Shown piece by piece: positions 1 to 5,766 of a stretch of DNA of 7,683 nt. The DNA is from Vicinamibacteria bacterium (GTDB taxonomy: Bacteria; Acidobacteriota; Vicinamibacteria; Vicinamibacterales; 2-12-FULL-66-21), in NCBI GenBank assembly GCA_025937075.1, contig JAICSD010000217.1:1-7683 (forward strand). The letters run 5' to 3'. The stretch's first letter is position 1. Each line of letters starts with the position of its first letter. Below the pieces are notes generated by a model. It searched no databases and had not been told where the DNA came from. It was given only the letters and a program-made list of their open reading frames with translations. The position numbers and the translations under genes are program-made.

Positions 1-2374
1 CTGTCGACGCGGCGCGGCGTGCAGGCAGGTACGCCGCCGCCAGCGACATCATCCCAATGACAGCTGTCGCACAGCCGAGCGCGCGAGGATCCAGCGGCGA
101 CACTTCGAAGAGCAACGACTGCAGCACCGGCGTGACCATGACCGCGCCGGCCAACCCTGCGGCGATCCCGATCGCAACCGCTCCGAGCGTCCGGCTCACG
201 GTCCCCCTGATGACGCGTGCGGCGGTCGCGCCGAGCGCCAGCCGCACGGCGATTTCCCGCCGCTGCAGCGTGACCAGATACGACAACACGCTGTAGATGC
301 CGAATCCCGCCAGCGCGAGCGCCAGGGCCGCGCATGCCGTCAGCAGTCCGAATACGTTCCGGCGCGTCTCCTGATCCCGCGCGACGATGCGCGCGAAGTC
401 GCGGACGTCGACGAGCGGCTGATCCGGATCGATCTCCTGCACGATCCTCTGCACGCTGCCGGCGAGCGTCATCGGAGGAACGCTCGTCCTGATCGCCAGC
501 TCGGATGGCTGGAAGAACGTGATGGCCGTCTGCGTGAAGGGGACGTAAACGGCCGGGAGCGGCACGAGGTCCAGGCCGCGTTCGCGGACGTCCGCGACGA
601 TGCCGACAACGGTCAGCCACAGCGGCGTGTCGCCTCCGGTGCCCGTGTTGATGCGGCGCCCGAGGGCGGCCCGATCGGAGAGGTACCGTCGCACGAACGC
701 CTGATTCACGACGACGACGGGCGTGCTGCGCGAGGTGTCATCGTCTCGCAGCAGGCGCCCGTCGATGAGGCGCGCGCCGATTGTTTCGAGATACTGCGCG
801 CTCACGAGACGGAACAGAGCATCCTCGCCGGGTCCGCGCGGAGCGACGCGGTTCTCGACGGTGATCCCCATCGTGTTTCCCCGGCTCGTGAACGGCAGAT
901 CCGATGTCAGGCCGGCGCGCTGCACGCCGGGGAGCCGTCGAACACCGGCCAGCAGGCGTTGAAAGAACGCCTCGCGCACACCGGCGTCCTGATACTTCGG
1001 ACCGGCGATCGCGATACGCGCGGTGAACACCTGCGAGGCGTCGAACCCGGGATCGATGCGCGCGAGGCGCGCAAGCGTTCCAATCATCAGCGCGGCTCCG
1101 GAGAGCAGCACGACGGCGAGCGCCACCTGGACGCCGAGGAGCACGTGCCGGAGCGCGAGCGAGCGGCCGACGATTCGGGCGCCCGATCGCTCGGCGTTCG
1201 TGATGAGCGATGCGCGTGCCGCAAATACCGCAGCGGGCACGGCCGTGGCTACGGCGGCGGTCAGGCCTGCCCCAAATGCGATGAGCGCTGACCGCTCGTC
1301 GTTCAGCGACGCGGGATCGACTGGAAGGCTGCGGGGTACGAGCCACGCGAGCAACTGCACGCCCGTACGCGCGGTGATGAACGCGGTCGCCCCGCATGCG
1401 GCGCCGAGCAACGCGGCCTCCACGACGCTCTCGGCGACGATACGCGGGGACGATGCGCCGAGCGCGGCGCGGATGGCGAGCTCGGTCCGCCGGTGCGATC
1501 CTCTCGCGAGCGCCAGGCCAGCCACGTTGACGCAGGCAATGAGAAACACGCAGACTGCGGTCGCCATCAATGCCGCGAGCGGCCGATCGGCGCCCGCGAG
1601 AAGCTCCTCCTTCAAAGGGACGAGCGCGAGACCGACGCGATCGTTCGTCGACGGAAATGCCGCCGCGAGCTGCTGCGCGAACGCGCTCGCTTCCGCTCTG
1701 GCGTCGGCAAGCGTGTGTCCGTCACGGATGCGGCCGACCGCGTGAAGGTAATGGCTGTTCCGGTGCGCGGCCTGCTCCGGCGACAACGACAACGGAATCC
1801 ACGACTCGACTCGGACGTCGGGAAACTGGAACCACGGCGGCATGACGCCGACGACCGCGTAGGGCCGATCGTTGAGCCGGAGCGTTTGTCCCACGGCTGC
1901 ACGCGGATCTCCGAAGCGCCGGCGCGCGAGTGTGTCGCTGAGCACCACGACCGCCGCCCCCGCGCGCTCTTCGTCGTCCGAGAAGAAGCGACCTGCCGCT
2001 GGCGCGACGCCGAGCATCGGCAGCAGTTTGCCGCTCGCGGCGAGTCCTTCGGTTTCTTCCGCGGGCCCGCCGCCCGTCAGGTTCAGCCACCGCATGCCAT
2101 ACGCCGCCACTTCCATCGATCGCATGCGCTCGCGGAGATCCAGATACATCGCCGGGCTGACGCGGACGCGCGGCGTTCCGAATGCGGAGAAGTCCTCCCA
2201 GATCTTCACCAGGCGATCGGGGGCCGCATAGGGGAGCGGTCGCAGCACCGCGCGATCGAGGACGCTGAAGACCGAGGCCGCTGCTCCGGCCCCGAGACCC
2301 AGAATCCCAATCACCCATACGGCGTACGTGCGGGTTGCGCGGAGCGAACGCAGCGCCTCTCTGACGATCATCAT
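1..2374 (-). CDS. ADOP/MacB-type ABC transporter permease (3' end outside window)
   Basis: An open frame of 791 codons starts at ATG 2374 and runs off the left edge without a stop. An in-frame stop at 2464-2462 with no start codon in between fixes the start at 2374, or at the adjacent ATG at 2371. No clear Shine-Dalgarno is visible. The architecture is the duplicated permease (ADOP) form. It has TM1 at about residues 18-38, a MacB-like periplasmic domain at about 45-260, FtsX-like membrane segments at about 265-385, TM at about 408-432, a second periplasmic domain at about 440-670, and FtsX segments at about 675-785. The two coupling-helix motifs are visible: RRTELAIRAALGAS (295-308) and QRREIAVRLALGAT (704-717). 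The last residues seen (YLPARRAAS) are the usual start of the tail, so only about a dozen residues are missing. It lacks the cytoplasmic prefix domain found in PadR-linked ADOPs. Such permeases work with a MacB/LolD-type ATPase in export or envelope stress; none is encoded here, and the substrate is unknown. Confidence 0.93.
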   Translation of the reverse strand, partial: MMIVREALRSLRATRTYAVWVIGILGLGAGAAASVFSVLDRAVLRPLPYAAPDRLVKIWEDFSAFGTPRVRVSPAMYLDLRERMRSMEVAAYGMRWLNLTGGGPAEETEGLAASGKLLPMLGVAPAAGRFFSDDEERAGAAVVVLSDTLARRRFGDPRAAVGQTLRLNDRPYAVVGVMPPWFQFPDVRVESWIPLSLSPEQAAHRNSHYLHAVGRIRDGHTLADARAEASAFAQQLAAAFPSTNDRVGLALVPLKEELLAGADRPLAALMATAVCVFLIACVNVAGLALARGSHRRTELAIRAALGASSPRIVAESVVEAALLGAACGATAFITARTGVQLLAWLVPRSLPVDPASLNDERSALIAFGAGLTAAVATAVPAAVFAARASLITNAERSGARIVGRSLALRHVLLGVQVALAVVLLSGAALMIGTLARLARIDPGFDASQVFTARIAIAGPKYQDAGVREAFFQRLLAGVRRLPGVQRAGLTSDLPFTSRGNTMGITVENRVAPRGPGEDALFRLVSAQYLETIGARLIDGRLLRDDDTSRSTPVVVVNQAFVRRYLSDRAALGRRINTGTGGDTPLWLTVVGIVADVRERGLDLVPLPAVYVPFTQTAITFFQPSELAIRTSVPPMTLAGSVQRIVQEIDPDQPLVDVRDFARIVARDQETRRNVFGLLTACAALALALAGFGIYSVLSYLVTLQRREIAVRLALGATAARVIRGTVSRTLGAVAIGIAAGLAGAVMVTPVLQSLLFEVSPLDPRALGCATAVIGMMSLAAAYLPARRAAST

Positions 2375-2418
2375 GTCGTGGTTAGACGGAAGCCCGTGAT
2401 GCCGCGTTAGCTGACGGG

Positions 2419-2739
2419 GTGGGCGGTGGGACGAACGACAGGACGGCCAGCTACACGAGCGCGTCAATCGGCGTGATCCTGAGCGGATATCAGCACGACG
2501 GCGCGCGCGGTGTCGTGTCGATCCACAAGGCCGGAGGCAGCGTGATCGTGCAGGAGCCGGAGACCTGCGAAGCACAGGACATGCCCCAGGCCGCGATTCG
2601 CACGGGCTGCGCGATGCGAATCCTGCGTCCGGAGCTGATCTCCTCCGCGATCCTCGATCGCGTGGATCAGCTCGAGCTCGAGCGCCTCACGCACGAATTC
2701 GATGAGCCGTTCTGCCGAAGCTGGCCGGCCGTATCCTGA
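2419..2739 (+). pseudogene. cheB: CheB methylesterase C-terminal fragment
   Basis: The 106-codon frame starts at GTG 2419 (weak start, no good ribosome site; in-frame stop at 2383-2385) and ends with TGA at 2737-2739. Residues about 17-82 follow the end of the CheB methylesterase domain: an IGVILSG strand, the DG of the GMGxDG-type loop (here SGYQHDG, Asp27), a KAGG strand, IVQEPETCEAQDMP (the usual VQDPxTCxxxGMP) and AIRTGC. From family knowledge, CheB removes methyl groups from chemoreceptors with a Ser-His-Asp triad. Only the Asp region remains here; the Ser and His segments and any receiver domain are absent, so it cannot be an active esterase. It lies head to head with the permease (44 bp gap) and tail to tail with the VWA gene (7 bp between stops). 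No other chemotaxis gene is in the window. A stable small protein is possible but less likely than a relic. Confidence 0.7.
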
Positions 2740-2746
2740 GGCCTCT

Positions 2747-3598
2747 TTAGCTGCGCGTGTAGCCTGGACGTGCCCGTACGCTGACACCGGGCTGCGCGAC
2801 GCGCACCTGAAGGCGATGCCAGCCGGCGCGCTCGACGCCTTGCGGCGTGTAGCTGACCAGATACCGGTGCCTGAACTGATCCAGCACCGTCGCGAAGGCC
2901 GTGTCGAGATCGCGGGTGGAATCGACCTCGAATAGATCGCCGCCGCTCGCCTCAATCAGGTCCCGCAGGAACGGCGGCTTGCCCACGCTTCGCAAGGCGA
3001 CGCCGTACACGACGACATCGGAGCGTTTCGCCGTGTCGAGCACGCGCTCGGCGTCCAAATAACTCGAGACTTCCACACCGTCGCTGAAGATGATCACGAG
3101 CGCGCGGCCAGGCTGCGACTCTCCGAGCAGCAGCGCCGTGTGCGCGGCATCGATCAGCGACGTGTCTCCGCCCGGAAGGGCCTCGTCGAGTGCGGACTGC
3201 AATCCCGCGATATCGTGTGTGAGCGTGGAGCGTACGACGACCGCGTCCCCGAAGGTCACCACCGCTGCCTGATCCTCCGGTTTCAGGCGATGCAGCAGGT
3301 TGTCGCCGGCGCCGCGCAGGTGGCGCAGGCGTTCGCCTTCGACGCTGCCGCTTGCGTCGAGAGCGAAGACGAGGTTCAGCGGCAGTTCCTCGAAGGCGAC
3401 GTGATCGATCTGCTGCGGCACGCCGTTGTCGCGGATCTCGAAATCCTTCCTCGTCAGTCCTTGTACCGGCTGCCCTCCGCGCGTCGCGAGCACGTCGACG
3501 CGAACCGTCTCGATGCCCGAACGAAACGTCGCCTGTTGCGCCGAGAGAAGGGCGAGGCAGGGCAGCGCACACGTCAGGACGATCGCTCGATCGATCAT
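2747..3598 (-). CDS. Exported VWFA-domain protein (acidobacterial VWFA-related family)
   Basis: This is a complete 283-residue protein from ATG 3598 to TAA 2747-2749. Residues 1-20 form a signal peptide (hydrophobic VLTCALPCLALLSA, then QQ). Residues about 28-64 carry the segment typical of the family, VRVDVLATRGGQPVQGL followed by the DFEIRDNGVPQQI part. A von Willebrand A domain spans about 74-245. Its metal-ion-dependent adhesion site looks intact: DASGS (81-85), Thr146 in GGDTS and Asp173 in FSDG. The tail (HRYLVSYTPQG, then HRLQVRV and RPGYT) is also typical of VWFA-related proteins of Acidobacteria. Such domains bind partner proteins through a metal ion, and the exported location suggests an envelope or surface role; the true function is unknown. 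The ATG overlaps the TPR gene's TGA (ATGA), so translation is probably coupled. The gene converges on the CheB fragment. Confidence 0.9.
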   Translation of the reverse strand: MIDRAIVLTCALPCLALLSAQQATFRSGIETVRVDVLATRGGQPVQGLTRKDFEIRDNGVPQQIDHVAFEELPLNLVFALDASGSVEGERLRHLRGAGDNLLHRLKPEDQAAVVTFGDAVVVRSTLTHDIAGLQSALDEALPGGDTSLIDAAHTALLLGESQPGRALVIIFSDGVEVSSYLDAERVLDTAKRSDVVVYGVALRSVGKPPFLRDLIEASGGDLFEVDSTRDLDTAFATVLDQFRHRYLVSYTPQGVERAGWHRLQVRVAQPGVSVRARPGYTRS

Positions 3599-4788
3599 CG
3601 GGGTGGTTGGCGATCGACCCAGGCGCGCACCGCGGCAAGCTGCTGATCGCCGTCCGCGGCAAACGATTCGTAGTACTCACGCCAGGGATCCTTCCGGTCA
3701 TCCCGGTCTGTCGGAAGCTTCTCGAGCCGTTGCAGCGCCCGCCGCGCTGAGGCGAGGTCGCCCGACGTGCGATAAAGGTCGCTCAGGCCCAGCAGCGGCG
3801 ATTGCGCGGTGGGGAACATTTCCGCGGCGCGCTCGAAGGATGCGCGCGCGTCGTTCAGATGGCCCAGCGCACCCTCTTCGGTGCCGAGAAAGAGCTCGGC
3901 GAGATAACGGAGCCGTCGATCGTGCAACTCGGCGGCGAGGGGACGCAGAAGGGTAGCCGCGTCGCTGTGTTTCCCGAGATGCCCGAGCACCCGCGCCAGT
4001 CGCAGGCGCGCTTCGTCGGGTCCACCTCCTGCTGCGGACTTGCGCAGCAGCCGTTCGGCATGGTGCCACTCGTCCTGCGCCGACGGAAATTGCCGCTCTC
4101 GCGACATCTCCGGGCGCGTAGCCGCCACGCTCTGGACGCCGGCCGATGCCAATGCCTCGTGCATGGCGCCGGCGTAGAAAAGAAGCACAGGATCGTCGGG
4201 TAACACCTCGAGCGCGCGCAGCAGGTGGAACTGTGCGGAGCCAAAGCGCCGGGTCCCTTCGAAGTGCGCCGCCAGCGCGCGGTACCACATCGGCACGAAC
4301 GGGTCGGACGGCGGATGCGGGAGAATCCACGTCAGGAGCGTGCTGGCCAACCAGAGGTGGCCCGTTTCCGCCGTCGACGTCACGTACTCGCCGTCGATGG
4401 AGTACACGAGCGTGCCGCTGTCGCGACGGCGACTGGGCCGAGCCGAATACGGATCGAGCTGCGGCGGCAGATCATCGAGCGTGAACTCAGCGGCCTGGCG
4501 CGGCAGCAGCAACGCGATGTCCATATGCAGCAGCGCACCCCGCCGGAGGACGTCATTCCGATCGTCGAGCCGATCGAAATCCGCTCGAAGAACGCCGCGC
4601 AGCATCCTCCGGAGAAGGTCGGAATAGTGCGCAGCATCGACCGACATGTCGAGGAGCGGTTTATCGACAGCGCCGGGACGATGCTGACGTGCGGATTGAA
4701 TCCAGCGGCGGACGAGATGCAGATCGTCCTTCCGCTCGGGCGCGAGGGAAAGCGACGCCACGATCAGGACGATCGCAACCTTTGGCAC
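3595..4788 (-). CDS. Exported tetratricopeptide-repeat protein, partner of the VWA protein
   Basis: This is a 397-residue protein from GTG 4788 to TGA 3597-3595. An in-frame TGA at 4812-4810 with no other start codon in between makes GTG 4788 the only upstream choice. No Shine-Dalgarno is visible. Residues 3-16 (KVAIVLIVASLSLA) look like a short signal peptide or anchor. Residues about 20-160 form a region I do not recognise, mostly helical in character. TPR-like helix pairs follow at about 164-198, 257-290, 291-326 and 328-360. They are seen in AQFHLLRALEVLPDDP, RLRLARVLGHLGKHSDAA, ARASFERAAEMFP and LLGLSDLYRTSGDLASARRAL. TPRs are protein-binding scaffolds with no enzymatic role of their own. 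The stop overlaps the VWA start by four bases, so the two proteins are probably made in a fixed ratio and act together in the envelope. No partner or substrate can be read from the sequence. Confidence 0.85.
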   Translation of the reverse strand: MPKVAIVLIVASLSLAPERKDDLHLVRRWIQSARQHRPGAVDKPLLDMSVDAAHYSDLLRRMLRGVLRADFDRLDDRNDVLRRGALLHMDIALLLPRQAAEFTLDDLPPQLDPYSARPSRRRDSGTLVYSIDGEYVTSTAETGHLWLASTLLTWILPHPPSDPFVPMWYRALAAHFEGTRRFGSAQFHLLRALEVLPDDPVLLFYAGAMHEALASAGVQSVAATRPEMSRERQFPSAQDEWHHAERLLRKSAAGGGPDEARLRLARVLGHLGKHSDAATLLRPLAAELHDRRLRYLAELFLGTEEGALGHLNDARASFERAAEMFPTAQSPLLGLSDLYRTSGDLASARRALQRLEKLPTDRDDRKDPWREYYESFAADGDQQLAAVRAWVDRQPPR

Positions 4789-4803
4789 GGAACGCCGGCG
4801 CGC

Positions 4804-4812
4804 ATTATCTCA
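4804..4812 (-). promoter_or_regulatory. Possible extended -10 promoter element for the TPR-VWA unit
   Basis: On the minus strand the nine bases read TGAGATAAT, that is TG-N-GATAAT, five of six matches to TATAAT with the extended-10 TG. It lies 15 bases before the GTG start at 4788, which would give a very short leader. No -35 box is visible at 16-18 bases upstream; that space is taken by the hairpin at 4818-4835. In such GC-rich DNA an AT-rich hexamer stands out, but a chance match cannot be excluded. Confidence 0.3.
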
Positions 4813-4817
4813 CGCGA

Positions 4818-4835
4818 CGCACGGCGATCCGTGCG
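4818..4835. repeat. Perfect inverted repeat, 7-bp stem with 4-base loop
   Basis: CGCACGG, a CGAT loop and CCGTGCG form a perfect hairpin in the 55-bp gap between the permease relic's stop (4844) and the TPR start (4788). On the minus strand it is not followed by a T-run, so it is a poor intrinsic terminator. It could be an mRNA-stabilising stem, a weak terminator for the upstream relic, or an operator next to the possible -10 element at 4804-4812. Confidence 0.4.
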
Positions 4836-4843
4836 CGCTTGTC

Positions 4844-5388
4844 TCAGTCCGCCTTCAAGCCTTCGGCGGGTGGCACGCGGGCGGCACGCATGGCGGCCGT
4901 CACCGTTGCCGTATCGGCGCCTCGCGCCGCGACGATCATTGCGCGGAAGGGGAACAGCGAGGCCGTGTGATAAATCACGGGCTCGGCAGGTTGTCCGAGC
5001 GGCGCCTGTGCGACGTCTGCGACGATGCCGACGATGCGAAAGGGACCGGCTGCACGGAGATTGGTTCCCAGCGGTCCAATGTACCGCGCACTGGAAACGA
5101 TCTCGCGGCCGAGCGCATCCTGGCCGGGAAAGGTCCGCTTCGCGAAGGTCTCGTTCACGATCACAACCGGCTCGGACCGCATCGTGTCTGCCGCGCTGAA
5201 ATACCGGCCCCCCCTCAGCGTGGCGCGTGGCCGGCTCCGGCACTGCCTCAGGTGTGCGCACGCGCGTCGAGGTAGATGTCCTCCAGGTGCGCTGCGAGCT
5301 CCTCGATCGCGTGCACCGGCAGGTCCGGCGCGCCGCTCTTGCGCGCGTGGTCGCGAACCATCGCTCTCCAGCCGCGATCGCGCGTCAT
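4844..5388 (-). pseudogene. ADOP permease relic with two internal deletions
   Basis: The relic begins at ATG 5388 behind a perfect ribosome site. Its first 46 residues, ending at TGA 5250-5248, match the cytoplasmic prefix of PadR-linked ADOPs (EELAAHLEDIYLDARA). The frame then shifts. From about 5220 another frame encodes the second periplasmic (MacB_PCD-like) domain: RGGRYFSAADT, PVVIVNETF, DALGREI and FRIVGIVADV. This corresponds to about residues 536-610 of the intact permease at 1-2374. After RGADTATVTAAM it passes straight into RAARVPPAEGLKAD and TGA 4846-4844, which reads as the C-terminal tail normally placed after the last membrane helix. Thus the first periplasmic domain and all FtsX membrane segments are missing: about 500 residues at the first junction and about 140 at the second, judged against the intact copy. 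A gene caller might report 4844-5182 from an internal ATG as a small protein; I regard it as part of the relic. Confidence 0.8.
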
Positions 5389-5391
5389 AGG

Positions 5392-5399
5392 CACCTCCT
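5392..5399 (-). promoter_or_regulatory. Strong Shine-Dalgarno of the ADOP relic, overlapping the PadR stop
   Basis: The minus strand reads AGGAGGTG three bases before the ATG at 5388. The TAG stop of the PadR gene (5400-5398) runs into this site. The overlap is a typical translation-coupled PadR-to-ADOP arrangement. It survives although the permease body is lost, which suggests that the decay is recent. Confidence 0.75.
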
Positions 5400-5685
5400 A
5401 TGCGTACTTGATCCCTGCTACCTGCCCGAGCGCCGCAACGAACCGCGCCCATTCCGCGCGCTGGTCCGCGAGGACCTTGCGTCCCGCGTCCGTCAAACGG
5501 TAATGGCAGCGGCGGCGCTGGCCCGCGCGCTCGATCCACCGGCCGCGAATCCAGCCGCGGTCCTCCATGCGGTACAGCGTCGCGTAGAGCGACGCCAGCG
5601 TGAAACGCAGCCGGCCTGCCGATCGCTGCTCAATCAGACGCGCGATCTCGTAGCCGTGGTGGCTTTCGTCTTCGAGCACGGACAA
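5398..5685 (-). CDS. PadR-family transcriptional regulator, N-terminally truncated
   Basis: From a possible TTG at 5685 the frame encodes 95 residues ending in TAG 5400-5398. The PadR winged helix is clear: HHGYEIARLIEQR (9-21), a recognition-helix region SLYATLYRMEDRGWI (32-46) and a wing RRRCHYRLTDAGRKVL (57-72). PadR proteins usually run to about 105-115 residues and begin with a helix of the form GxLDLLILxxL. Here only ILSVLEDE of that helix remains, and the preceding codons come from the 7-bp repeat array (reading IPNPQSL-type peptide). No ATG or GTG was found in this frame upstream for at least 90 bases. TTG 5685 or GTG 5679 could start a shortened protein, but a missing first helix would probably harm dimerisation or folding. 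It normally represses its neighbouring permease, so it and the adjoining ADOP relic look like one decayed module. Confidence 0.75.
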   Translation of the reverse strand: MSVLEDESHHGYEIARLIEQRSAGRLRFTLASLYATLYRMEDRGWIRGRWIERAGQRRRCHYRLTDAGRKVLADQRAEWARFVAALGQVAGIKYA

Positions 5686-5691
5686 GATCCC

Positions 5692-5754
5692 GGGATTGGG
5701 GATTGGGGATTGGGGATTAGGGATTAGGGATTGGGGATTCGGGATGAGGGATTC
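5692..5754. repeat. Nine-unit 7-bp tandem repeat (GGGATTG type)
   Basis: Nine perfectly spaced 7-base units follow each other on the plus strand: GGGATTG three times, GGGATTA twice, then GGGATTG, GGGATTC, GGGATGA and GGGATTC. The array takes 63 of the 81 bases between the PadR frame and the PQQ enzyme. GGGAT is invariant and only the last two bases vary. Each unit carries a run of three or four G, so the plus strand has nine evenly spaced G-runs with 3-4 base loops, a good G-quadruplex motif. Similar GGGATT-type intergenic repeats are known from other GC-rich bacteria; they have no transposase. Confidence 0.95.
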
Positions 5755-5766
5755 TAAGATGACGCT

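Noticed and set aside
738..1397. Minus-strand frame of 219 codons inside the permease
   Set aside because: It is in another frame from the permease, which shows both FtsX halves without interruption through this stretch.
1493..2410. Plus-strand open frame of 305 codons
   Set aside because: It is antisense to the permease, arginine-rich and without family features; GC-rich codon bias on the opposite strand leaves such frames open.
2381..2417. Two GTTAG...ACGG copies resembling integron or recombination core sites
   Set aside because: Only one copy fits GTTRRRY, no matching RYYYAAC partner or integrase was found, and the spacing does not form an attC fold.
2736..2750. Possible bidirectional terminator between the converging CheB fragment and VWA gene
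   Set aside because: Only a short GAGGCCTC palindrome is present, too small for a stem-loop, with just three T after it.
2464..2955. Minus-strand frame of 163 codons overlapping the end of the VWA gene
   Set aside because: It is out of frame with the VWA C-terminus and antisense to the CheB-like segment, with no recognisable motif of its own.
1..5388. Recent duplication of the ADOP permease within the window
   Set aside because: The relic and the intact copy share the fold but differ at most aligned residues and in having the prefix domain, so they are distant paralogues.
5692..5754. CRISPR array or telomere-like end
   Set aside because: The units are 7 bp with no spacers, and coding DNA continues on both sides, so it is a simple tandem repeat.
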